Positions 49,475-56,611 of a stretch of DNA of 64,000 nt are shown in pieces. The position numbers and the translations under genes were made by a program. Positions within the stretch are counted from its first letter, which is position 1, and the number at the start of each line of letters is the position of its first letter. The notes below the pieces were generated by a model that saw only the letters and a list, made by a program, of their open reading frames with translations, did not search any database and was not told the DNA's origin. Origin of the DNA: Ezakiella massiliensis (GTDB lineage: Bacteria > Bacillota > Clostridia > Tissierellales > Peptoniphilaceae); NCBI RefSeq assembly GCF_900120165.1, contig NZ_LT635475.1, forward strand, positions 868,001-932,000. Reading direction: 5' to 3'.

Positions 49475-49535
49475 TTTTTCTCCTTTTTCTGGGTTTTTAA
49501 TTAATTAGACTGTCTACTTTGCATGTATCATACCA

Positions 49536-49569
49536 AAAGGATCGCCGCTACAGGAAATTGACCTCTTGG
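49536..49569 (+). repeat. C element / H1, right half after IS copy 1
   Basis: AAAGG, ATCGCC, GCTAC, AGGAAATTGACCTCTTGG. Completes the element begun at 47823. Confidence 0.85.
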
Positions 49570-49579
49570 GCAGGGCTGC

Positions 49580-49625
49580 AACCGCGGCCGCTACCAACGC
49601 TTCGCGTTATTTTTTACTTTTTATC
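49580..49625 (-). repeat. Truncated H1 with GCGTTATTTTTTA tail
   Basis: CGCGGCCGCTACCAACGCTT followed by CGCGTTATTTTTTA. It corresponds to the right half of the H1 core in B copies at 28.85 and 52.2 kb; the left arm is missing. Confidence 0.65.
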
Positions 49626-49689
49626 TTCTCCTCACCTTTTAAATACACTGAATTCACGAGAAAAAACGGAAATATTCAACATTTCTTTT

Positions 49690-49845
49690 GCACTTAAATT
49701 TCGCTGGAAAATTTGATGAGATTTGGAGTGGACGAATTTTTTGCCGACGCAGGTGTGCTCAGGTGCACTCCGAGGAGGCAAATAAATTCAGGCCGCTTCA
49801 AAGGTCGCAAATTTAACGCGAAATTTTTTGATAGGCGAAACGTGG
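49690..49845 (-). repeat. Element B copy 4
   Basis: TTAAATTTCGCTGGAAAATT at one end, CGCAAATTTAACGCGAAATT at the other. Core on the minus strand is GTGC-ACCTGA-GCAC. Overlaps the last codons of the GNAT gene. Confidence 0.75.
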
Positions 49846-50292
49846 CTCGCCGTTGGTTAGGTAAATAACCCCACAATAACTAAATCCCGCCTTCTCTATC
49901 GCCGCCCTCATGGGCCCATTATCCTCATGGGTATCCACCCTCACGCATGGGGATTTGGTCAGGGCAAAGTCCGCCGCCTCTTTAAAGACGCCCCTCCGTC
50001 CACCAGCCTGGGCAATCCTATGTATGGTCACATAAGGGCCGTCATAATTCCAGGCCCCCTCTATGTATTCGTAAGTCGGATCATCACCATATATCATGGC
50101 AAAGGCCCCATAAATTTCTTCATCTTCCATTACATACAAGTTCCCATTTTCAATATCCGCCGCCAAATCACTTCTCGCCGGATAGCCATCCGCCCATTGC
50201 TTCAAATTTCCATGAGCCCTCATATAAGCCTTGGCCCCTTCAAAAATCTCCACCAATCTATCCAAGTCACCCATCTTCGCACGCCTAATCAT
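49813..50292 (-). CDS. GNAT family N-acetyltransferase
   Basis: 159 residues from ATG 50292 (MIRRAKMGDLDRLVEIFEGA), after GAGGAGG; the frame upstream is discarded. The GNAT fold is visible: N-terminal helices, the strand GNLYVMEDEEIYGAFAMIYG (about 52-71), the core strand TIHRIAQAGGRRGVFKEAAD (about 92-111), which includes an acetyl-CoA loop variant (G-G-R-R-G), and VRVDTHEDNGPMRAAIEKAG near 120-139. The substrate is unknown. It lies between two inverted IS copies. The C-terminal KISR and stop are formed by repeat element B. Confidence 0.85.
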   Translation of the reverse strand: MIRRAKMGDLDRLVEIFEGAKAYMRAHGNLKQWADGYPARSDLAADIENGNLYVMEDEEIYGAFAMIYGDDPTYEYIEGAWNYDGPYVTIHRIAQAGGRRGVFKEAADFALTKSPCVRVDTHEDNGPMRAAIEKAGFSYCGVIYLTNGEPRFAYQKISR

Positions 50293-50380
50293 ACCAACCT
50301 CCTCAAGAATTTCTCTACCTTTATTATAAATGGAATCGCCACAAGACACAAGCAAATAAAAACGACCACATAAACAAAAC

Positions 50381-50427
50381 AAAAGCGGGGACATCGAATC
50401 CCCGCTTTTGAATGGCGACCATAAAGG
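50381..50427 (+). repeat. H2 hairpin and left half of H1, interrupted by IS copy 2
   Basis: AAAAGCGGGG-ACATCGAAT-CCCCGCTTTT (50381-50409), then GGCGACC-ATAAAGG up to the IS. The right half is at 52109-52124. Confidence 0.85.
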
Positions 50428-50488
50428 TGGTATGATACATGCAAAGTAGACAGTCTAATTAATTAAAAACCCATAAAAAGGAGAAAAA

Positions 50489-51247
50489 ATGGGGAAAATT
50501 AAATTTGACTTAGAAACAAAAATACAAGCATGTAGAGAATACGAAAAAGGAAACAAATCATTCATAGAAATAGCCAAAGAAATAAATGCAGGAGATACAA
50601 CTGTCGCCTCATGGTATGTAAAGTACAAGGAAAAAGGAGAAGAGGCTCTAAAGTCAAGAACTTCAAACGGAAGTTTTTCAAAAGAATTTAAAATGAAGGT
50701 AGTTCAAGACTACCTTACTGGAAACTACTCCTACCAGCAACTTGGACATAAATATAATATATCACACTCAACTGCAGGTAAATGGGTTAACATGTGGTAT
50801 AATGGAATTACACTCAAAGATACAAAACAAAAAAGAGAGGAAGATTCCATGAAAGCCAAAGAAACCACATATGAAGAAAGAATTGAAATAGTAAAATGGA
50901 TCCTAGACAACAACAATAATTACAATAAGGCAGCAGAAAAATTCAATCTAAACTATGCACTTGTATACAAATGGACACAAAGCTTCTTAAAAGAAGGAGA
51001 AGAAGGCTTAAAGTACAAAAAAAGAGGGCCTAAATTCAAAGCTGAAATAGATGAAAGCAAGCTTACAGACACAGAGAAATTAAAACTTGAACTTGAAAAA
51101 GAAAAAGAAATTAGAAAAAGACTTGAATTAGAGCTTGAAGTTCTTAAAAAAAAAGAAGCTATGGAAAAACAGCTATACACTCAAAACTACGTCAAGAAGC
51201 TCAGTACCTTACGGTCGACATCTTCAAAGAAAAAGGATACCAAGTAA
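50489..51247 (+). CDS. IS3-family transposase OrfA, copy 2
   Basis: 252 residues, identical in protein to copy 1 (three helix-turn-helix units plus a C-terminal coiled coil). AAAAGGAG precedes the ATG. The A9 tract at 51146-51154 is the probable slippage site: in the -1 frame translation continues as RSYGKTAIHSKLRQEAQYLT into orfB without a stop. Identity with copy 1 shows recent transposition. Confidence 0.92.
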   Translation: MGKIKFDLETKIQACREYEKGNKSFIEIAKEINAGDTTVASWYVKYKEKGEEALKSRTSNGSFSKEFKMKVVQDYLTGNYSYQQLGHKYNISHSTAGKWVNMWYNGITLKDTKQKREEDSMKAKETTYEERIEIVKWILDNNNNYNKAAEKFNLNYALVYKWTQSFLKEGEEGLKYKKRGPKFKAEIDESKLTDTEKLKLELEKEKEIRKRLELELEVLKKKEAMEKQLYTQNYVKKLSTLRSTSSKKKDTK

Positions 51248-51336
51248 AAACCATCTGTGAAATACTAAAAATCTCAAGAAGCAGCTACTACAAATACAAA
51301 AAAAGAGAAAAACCTGAAAAAGAAAAACGAGATGAA

Positions 51337-52059
51337 TTGCTAAGTAGCTTAATATTTGAATACCATAGAACATATGACGGAATCCTAGGATACAGAAGGA
51401 TGACCATGTTCATAAACAAACTAAACCACAAAAACTACTCAGAACAATACATCTACAGACTAATGAAGCTCCTAGGAATACAAGCAAGAATTAGAAGAAA
51501 GAAAGTAGTTAGAAAAACAATAGAACCATTCTATACAAGAGAAAACATCCTTAAAAGAAAATTCAAAGCAGAAAAACCAAATGAGAAGTGGCTTACAGAC
51601 ATAACAGAATTTAGTATAGCTGGAGAAAACAAAAAACTCTACCTAAGTGCAATACTTGATCTATACGACAACAGCATCGTAGAATATGAGTTGTCTTACA
51701 GAAGCAATGCAGAGATTGTATTTAAAATGTTTGACAAGGCCATAGACAAATACCCTAATGCAAAACCAATATTCCATAGTGACCGTGGTTGTCAATATAC
51801 TTCAAGAGCATTTAAAAGAAAAGTAGAAGGTCAAGGCATTAAGCATAGTATGTCCAGGGTAGGTAAATGTATATATAACGGTCCAATGGAAGGATTTTTT
51901 GGTATATTAAAGACAGAGATGTTTTATGGTAAAGAGTTTAATTCTTTAGAAGAATTAAAAGAAAGAATTATGAATTACATTGAGTTTTACAACAACGAGA
52001 GGTTTCAGAAAAGATTAAACTGCATGGCTCCGTTGGAGTACAGAGAGCATGCAGTTTAA
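51337..52059 (+). CDS. IS3-family transposase OrfB, copy 2
   Basis: 240 residues from the first ATG, with the DDE residues as in copy 1. Position 51337 is in -1 frame relative to orfA, and the frame is open from the slippage tract onward, so synthesis as OrfAB is expected. The penultimate codons read REHAV rather than REYAV. Both copies look functional. Confidence 0.92.
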   Translation: MLSSLIFEYHRTYDGILGYRRMTMFINKLNHKNYSEQYIYRLMKLLGIQARIRRKKVVRKTIEPFYTRENILKRKFKAEKPNEKWLTDITEFSIAGENKKLYLSAILDLYDNSIVEYELSYRSNAEIVFKMFDKAIDKYPNAKPIFHSDRGCQYTSRAFKRKVEGQGIKHSMSRVGKCIYNGPMEGFFGILKTEMFYGKEFNSLEELKERIMNYIEFYNNERFQKRLNCMAPLEYREHAV

Positions 52060-52108
52060 ATATGTGTTTTTAATTAATTGTTGTGTCTACTTGACAAGGG
52101 GCAGTTCA

Positions 52109-52124
52109 AAAGGATCGCCGCTAC
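52109..52124 (+). repeat. Right half of H1 after IS copy 2
   Basis: AAAGG (target duplication), ATCGCC, GCTAC, then ACGTTCTTATAAATT as in the H1 flank at 54.9 kb. Confidence 0.85.
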
Positions 52125-52172
52125 AACGTTCTTATAAATTTATAGAAAAATAAACCTCTTTATTTTACATAA

Positions 52173-52240
52173 TGAAACTAAAAAATATGGCCGGAATAAA
52201 CCGGCCGCTACCAACGCTTCGCGTTATTTTTTAGTTTTTA
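52173..52240 (-). repeat. H1 inside an AACTAAAAAAT/ATTTTTTAGTT palindrome
   Basis: H1 GGCCGG-AATAAA-CCGGCC (52189-52206), CTAC 52208-52211, then ACGCTTCGCGT, the whole enclosed by AACTAAAAAAT and ATTTTTTAGTT. Same core as B copy 2. Confidence 0.85.
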
Positions 52241-52257
52241 TCTTCTCTTAAACATTC

Positions 52258-52485
52258 TTTTGCACTTAAATTTCGCTGGAAAATTTGATGAGAAAGGCGT
52301 GAGTAGCAGAAATTTTGCGAATGAGGTAAATAATATCAACTCTTCAACCTTTAAGCACCCAAATTTAGGAGGATAAATCGATGAGATTCGAAGTGAAATA
52401 AATTTTTTAGGACGCAGGTGTACTTGAGCGTACATCGAGGACTAAAAAATTTTTTCACGAGAATGTCGCGATTTAGACCCTGAAT
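52258..52485 (-). repeat. Element B copy 5 with a second B end fused
   Basis: A B end (TTAAATTTCGCTGGAAAATT) at 52263 is followed by unrelated sequence and then a full second half at 52378-52480 with core GTAC/GTAC. On the minus strand it begins eight bases after the HxlR stop. Confidence 0.7.
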
Positions 52486-52896
52486 TTATTTACATAGGAA
52501 GTCACACCCCTTGCACCGGGGCAACTCCGCCTCATTCTCCAACCTCACCCCATGGCTCCAGGCTCTCATTTGCCTCAAGATTGGGACGAGCTCCCTGCCT
52601 CTTTCGGTAAGATCATATTCGGTTCTGGGCGGCATTTCATCATAGACTGTTTTTGTTACTATGCCCATATTAACGAGTTCTTTTAAATTATTAACCAGTG
52701 TTGACTCGGTAACATCGCTCATGCCATCTCTGAGTTCAGAAAATCTCAAGGTCCCCAGATTTGAAAGAACGCAGATAATTCTGGCCTTCCATTTGTTGGA
52801 CAAAATCTTCATAGTGTTTGCAACCGGGCAATTGACGTCCTTATCGCTCGGTACATTCTTTAATTCTTCTTGTATGGATTTCTCCATTTTTTTCAT
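52486..52896 (-). CDS. HxlR family winged-helix regulator
   Basis: 136 residues. HxlR domain: CPVANTMKILSNKWKARIIC (about 23-42), LRFSELRDGMSDVTESTLVN (about 51-70), VTKTVYDEMPPRTEYDLTER (about 81-100). The conserved N-terminal Cys and a C-terminal cluster CKGCDFLCK may sense redox or reactive electrophiles. The regulator usually controls a divergent gene; here the divergent side is only a short AT-rich region before the surface protein gene that reads the same way. Ribosome site AAGAAGGGGGG. Target unknown. Confidence 0.88.
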   Translation of the reverse strand: MKKMEKSIQEELKNVPSDKDVNCPVANTMKILSNKWKARIICVLSNLGTLRFSELRDGMSDVTESTLVNNLKELVNMGIVTKTVYDEMPPRTEYDLTERGRELVPILRQMRAWSHGVRLENEAELPRCKGCDFLCK

Positions 52897-53055
52897 AACC
52901 CCCCTTCTTAAAAAATATATATGGTTTAATAGTTCAAAAATAAAACTATAGTCTCCTATTTAATATTATAATTCAATTATCGAAATAAATCAATAGAATT
53001 GTCATATATAGTGCTATATATTTTTAAGGGTCAGCAGATATGCATATGCATTTTA

Positions 53056-53089
53056 AAAACGAGGTGGAATTTTTAATCCGCCTCGTTTT
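53056..53089 (-). terminator. Terminator of the stalk-domain surface protein
   Basis: AAAACGAGGTGGA and TCCGCCTCGTTTT, 13-base arms with one G-T type mismatch, minus-strand T run behind. Confidence 0.85.
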
Positions 53090-53102
53090 AAATCATATTT
53101 TA

Positions 53103-54542
53103 TTATTTTGTTCTAATAATTACCCTCATATTTTCTGCATCCCACTCGATGTCATCAGCCTTTTCGTCATTGATGTCTCCGCTTGAGATGGCAAATATTT
53201 TCGCAATATTTGTAAGTGGCAACACAATCCTATCATTTTTTACCATTGGCTCAGCGTCGAGTTCAATTGCGCGTCCGTCTGATAATTGAACAATCTTGCT
53301 ACCCAAGGTCAGCTTAGCGGTAATGCCATTTTTGCTAAAAGAAGCGGTCTTAGTCTCTTTGTCCCAGCTGACCTCTGCCCCCAAAACTTCTGCGATAAAT
53401 CTGACAGGGACCATGGTTCTACCGTTCAGTGCAAAGGGCTCAACGTCCATCGTTCTCTTTTCAAGTTTACCGTTAACATTTACCTCGTATTCGGCTTTGT
53501 TTAAATACAAATAGTGCTCAACAGTCTTGACCTCACCTTTTTCAGGAAGCTTTTCTTCTTTTTTCTCTTCCTTCTTTTCCTCTGTCTTAGCCTTAGGTTT
53601 TTCTTCGACCTTAGAGTAATCACGGCTTGAATAATCTGGTCTCATATAATTTGGCCTTTCATCCTCACTAGGTCTCTTTTCTGGTGCCTTATTTTCAGGT
53701 TTTTCTTGAGGATTTTCCTCAGGTTTTACCGGTGGATTTTCCTCAGGTTTTTCCTTTGGCTCTTCAGGAGCTTCTGTAAATTCTGCATAGAAATTTTTGT
53801 TTTCAGCTGAAACCTTGTAGTCGGTCTCACCTTTTTCATTGACCCACTTAACAGACCCCTTCTTGCTCTCATCACTTCCCTTTGCGGCTATTAAATCAAA
53901 AATAGTTCCGCCGATTATTGGATTGGTGTATTTAGAGACATCCACACCTGGCATGGCCTTGTAGGCTGAAAATTCCACAGGATTTTCTTGACCCTCATAT
54001 ACATTATCACTGCCAGCCTTGGTCCCCTTGCGCAAATAAAAAGTAATTTTAACTGCATTATCAGGTGCATTTGGATTTGTTGCACCGGTAACTTGATCGC
54101 TTACATAAACTTTATTCTTAACAGAAAGTTCAGACTGGTCCTTGAATTTAACATTTACATTTCCTTCTCTTGTGCCCGCTTGAGATAGGTCGCGACCCGG
54201 TTTTTCGTCTGTCATCTCAGCTCCTTCAAGATTTTCCTTGGCCTCATTGTCATCCTTGTGCTCATCTTTTAGGCCAACCCCATCCTTCCAGTTGACGGAA
54301 TCACCCTTCCAAATTTTGATGTCCTTGCCTTCAAGCTTGTCTTTCATAGAATTTGCGACAGTCTTTTCTTGAACCTGGACACCAGGGTTTTCATTTGCAA
54401 TTTGCTGGCAAGCGGCCTTGCCTAAGTCCTCCGGTCTGCAGTCATTGGCCAGAACATTTATGGGCATAGTTTGCACACCGATCATGGCTGCTAGGGCAAG
54501 GGCAAAAGTCGTCCTTGCAATTTTTTCTTTTGAATATTTCAT
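53103..54542 (-). CDS. Secreted stalk-domain (copper amine oxidase N-like) surface protein
   Basis: 479 residues. A signal peptide (KIARTTFALALAAMIGVQTM) is cleaved near LAND at 33. An acidic region with TDEKPGRDLSQ is followed by a beta-sandwich-like domain (about 125-250, VKITFYLRKGTKAGSDNVYE). A proline/glutamate-rich wall-spanning linker (about 255-340, repeats of EENPPVKPEENPQEKPE type) precedes a C-terminal domain of the copper amine oxidase N-terminal type (about 350-479, MVPVRFIAEVLGAEVSWDKE). Such stalk domains recur in surface proteins of Peptoniphilaceae. The ligand is unknown. Strong promoter upstream. Confidence 0.85.
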   Translation of the reverse strand: MKYSKEKIARTTFALALAAMIGVQTMPINVLANDCRPEDLGKAACQQIANENPGVQVQEKTVANSMKDKLEGKDIKIWKGDSVNWKDGVGLKDEHKDDNEAKENLEGAEMTDEKPGRDLSQAGTREGNVNVKFKDQSELSVKNKVYVSDQVTGATNPNAPDNAVKITFYLRKGTKAGSDNVYEGQENPVEFSAYKAMPGVDVSKYTNPIIGGTIFDLIAAKGSDESKKGSVKWVNEKGETDYKVSAENKNFYAEFTEAPEEPKEKPEENPPVKPEENPQEKPENKAPEKRPSEDERPNYMRPDYSSRDYSKVEEKPKAKTEEKKEEKKEEKLPEKGEVKTVEHYLYLNKAEYEVNVNGKLEKRTMDVEPFALNGRTMVPVRFIAEVLGAEVSWDKETKTASFSKNGITAKLTLGSKIVQLSDGRAIELDAEPMVKNDRIVLPLTNIAKIFAISSGDINDEKADDIEWDAENMRVIIRTK

Positions 54543-54609
54543 TTATTAATCTCCTTGAATTTAAATTTCGCGAAAGGCAATCAACTTGCCCCACATTTTT
54601 TGCTTTTTG

Positions 54610-54639
54610 ATTATAAAGTTTTTTTATATTATTTGTCAA
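54610..54639 (-). promoter_or_regulatory. Promoter of the stalk-domain protein
   Basis: TTGACA (54634-54639), 18 bases, TATAAT (54610-54615) on the minus strand, about 70 bases before the ATG. Confidence 0.85.
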
Positions 54640-54721
54640 TAGTTTTTTGAAAAAAATATAAGATTTTTGAAGAAATTTTTTCACATTATTAGGACATAAG
54701 GACAAATCAGCATAATTTACA

Positions 54722-54749
54722 CAAAAAAGCGGCTAATCGAATCAGCCGC
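54722..54749 (-). terminator. Minus-strand terminator
   Basis: GCGGCT (54729-54734) and AGCCGC (54744-54749) with a T6 run on the minus strand; probably ends the rsmI-nurA-herA-glucan synthase message. Between it and 55162 there is no gene, only repeats. Confidence 0.75.
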
Positions 54750-54919
54750 AAGATTAAAATGTTTTATTATTTATTTGTTTTTTATTTGTATTATGTCTAA
54801 TCCAACAATGCAAATTTGCGAGGGCCGTAAGATTCTACATGAAAAACAAGAATATTTTTATACATATGATTTACGAGGGAAAATTGATGAATTTTTGACT
54901 TTTAGGGCAAGACTTTTGC

Positions 54920-54942
54920 GGGCGACATAAAGTCGCCCCTAC
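54920..54942 (-). repeat. H1 hairpin, GGGCGAC stem
   Basis: GGGCGAC-ATAAA-GTCGCCC (54920-54938), CTAC 54939-54942, followed by AACGTTCTTATAAATTATTT. Confidence 0.88.
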
Positions 54943-55043
54943 AACGTTCTTATAAATTATTTTACCTTTCTCTCTTTAAATTTGCGAGGAAATTTCTATG
55001 AGGGCCGTAAGATATTTTTTTATATTCTCTTAATTTTTATAGC

Positions 55044-55175
55044 ACTCTGAATTTGTGAGAAAAAACGGATGAGATTCGCGAAGTACAGAAATTTTGAGAA
55101 TGAGGCGTAGTAAACCCTACGCCGCAGTGAAAAAAATTTCGAAACAAGCGAAGGTCGCCGTTTTAGCCACAAATT
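55044..55175 (-). repeat. Element B copy 6, distinct core
   Basis: Outer ends AATTTGTG and CACAAATT are inverted. The core is GGCGTAG-TAAAC-CCTACGCC, not found in the other B copies. It overlaps the last codons of the glucan-synthase gene. Confidence 0.75.
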
Positions 55176-56611
55176 TCGTGTTTCAGTTCGTTGAATATCT
55201 CCAGATAAGTGTCCGTCGTAACCCCCCACCTGGAGTCGCGTTCCAAACAATTCACCTGCATCTGCTCATAGACTTCTGGCTTATTGAAGTAGATGTCGCA
55301 GGCGGTATCGATTGCTTCTCTAAAGTTTTTCGAAGTTTGTCCAGAGAACAAAATGCCTTGGCCTTTTTTGGAAAATTTATTGTAGGGCTTGACTGAGTCC
55401 TTGAGGGTTCCCGTTTCGCGAACGATTGGAACTGACCCATAGCGCATGGCAATCAGCTGGTTGATGGCGGAGATTTCCGTCCGCGGTACAGCCAAATAAA
55501 AATCCGAACCAGCCAAAATCCTGTTGGCCTCGTTTTCGTTCATATAAAGCTTAGTTGCTATGCGACCGGGGAAACGATTTTGATATTCGATTAATGTATC
55601 CTCGATTTCGGGGTCGCCCGTGCCCATAAAGATTATATTTATATTTTTCTCCATCAGATAATCCAAATTGTCGGCGATGAGGTCCGTGCCCTTTTGACTG
55701 ATCATCCTGCCGATAACACAGATCAGCATCTTGTCCACGCCCTCCAAATTATAATAATTCAAGAGCCCAAGCTTGTTGACCTTGCGTTCTTCCAAATTTT
55801 CCAGAGAAAAATTGGCGAATAATGACCCGTCAGTTTCTGGATTGTAGCGAATATAATTTAGGCCGTCCAAAATGCCAGCCATTTTAAAATTGTTGGCCTT
55901 GAAAAGTCCGTCCAATCTTTCAGAATAAAATGGGGTTTGGCATTCTTCCTTGAAAGTTGGGGATGGGAAGGTGATGTAATCGGCTGCCAGGATGCCGGCC
56001 TTTAAAAAGTTGACCGACTGATAAAACTTGTAGTCGAAATCGCCCACCATCTCCATGGGAAGGCCAATAGCTTCGGCTTCGCAAATGGGATAGATCCCTT
56101 GGCTTTTGATGTCGTGGAGGGTCAAAACGGTCTTGACATTTTTATAGTACTTGTCGTTTTGCCTGAGTTTTTTAATATAGGCAGGAATTAATGCGGCTTC
56201 AAAGTCTTTGGCGTTTAAAATATCCGTCTTCAAATCCATTTCCTTGATCATTTGCACAACGGCCTTGGCGAAAAATATAAAGCGTTCGCAGTCGTCGACC
56301 TCGCCGATGACCCGGTTGCGGTTAAAATAGGTCTCGCTATCTATAAATAGAAATTCCACACCTTCCACATCCAAAGTCAAAATGGACGCCGTGTGTTTTT
56401 CTGAATTGATGTCCACCATAAAATTTGTAATGTATCTAAGCGAATCAGAATACTTGGCCTTAACTGATTTGTAAAGGGGCATGACAACCTTGGCGTTGTG
56501 GTTTTTCTCCCTGTACTTGCGAGTGGAGTTGTAAACGAATTCCGCAGAGTTGGTGACCCTCACGAAAGGGACTGCCTCAACAGTTGCGACTAAGATATTT
56601 AATTTTTCCAT
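55163..56611 (-). CDS. GT5 family glycosyltransferase (glycogen synthase-like), N-terminal motif degenerate
   Basis: 482 residues with GT-B layout as in GlgA. The N-terminal Rossmann half has the order of glycogen synthases (FIFFAKAVVQMIKEMDLKTD, ILNAKDFEAALIPAYIK, TLHDIKSQGIYP). The C-terminal half has MLICVIGRMISQKGTDLIAD near 300, the donor-binding region and GSVPIVRETGTLKDSVKPYN near 400. The usual N-terminal K-x-G-G-L that binds ADP-glucose is replaced by RVTNSAEF (about 18-25). No other glycogen gene is nearby. The gene starts inside herA (13-base overlap) after GGAAGGAGG. Activity on ADP-glucose is doubtful; the last residues EICG derive from element B. Confidence 0.75.
   Translation of the reverse strand: MEKLNILVATVEAVPFVRVTNSAEFVYNSTRKYREKNHNAKVVMPLYKSVKAKYSDSLRYITNFMVDINSEKHTASILTLDVEGVEFLFIDSETYFNRNRVIGEVDDCERFIFFAKAVVQMIKEMDLKTDILNAKDFEAALIPAYIKKLRQNDKYYKNVKTVLTLHDIKSQGIYPICEAEAIGLPMEMVGDFDYKFYQSVNFLKAGILAADYITFPSPTFKEECQTPFYSERLDGLFKANNFKMAGILDGLNYIRYNPETDGSLFANFSLENLEERKVNKLGLLNYYNLEGVDKMLICVIGRMISQKGTDLIADNLDYLMEKNINIIFMGTGDPEIEDTLIEYQNRFPGRIATKLYMNENEANRILAGSDFYLAVPRTEISAINQLIAMRYGSVPIVRETGTLKDSVKPYNKFSKKGQGILFSGQTSKNFREAIDTACDIYFNKPEVYEQMQVNCLERDSRWGVTTDTYLEIFNELKHEICG

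Larger units (their letters stand above)
47855..49535 (-). mobile_element. IS3-family element, copy 1 (1681 bp)
   Basis: Bounded by TGAACTGCCCCTTGTCAAGT on the low-coordinate side and ending CATGTATCATACCA. AAAGG is present directly before (47850-47854) and after (49536-49540) as a 5-bp target duplication. The shared inner end block is AAGTAGACA. Encodes orfA and orfB on the minus strand. Nearly identical to copy 2 at 50428-52108. Confidence 0.9.
50428..52108 (+). mobile_element. IS3-family element, copy 2 (1681 bp)
   Basis: Starts TGGTATGATACATGC and ends GGGGCAGTTCA. AAAGG flanks both sides (50423-50427 and 52109-52113). Same length, ends, genes and target site as copy 1, but in the opposite orientation. 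Confidence 0.9.

Noticed and set aside
47855-52108. Composite transposon formed by two inverted IS copies around the GNAT gene
   Set aside because: Each copy has its own AAAGG duplication and its own rebuilt target hairpin, so they look like two separate insertions, not one mobile unit.
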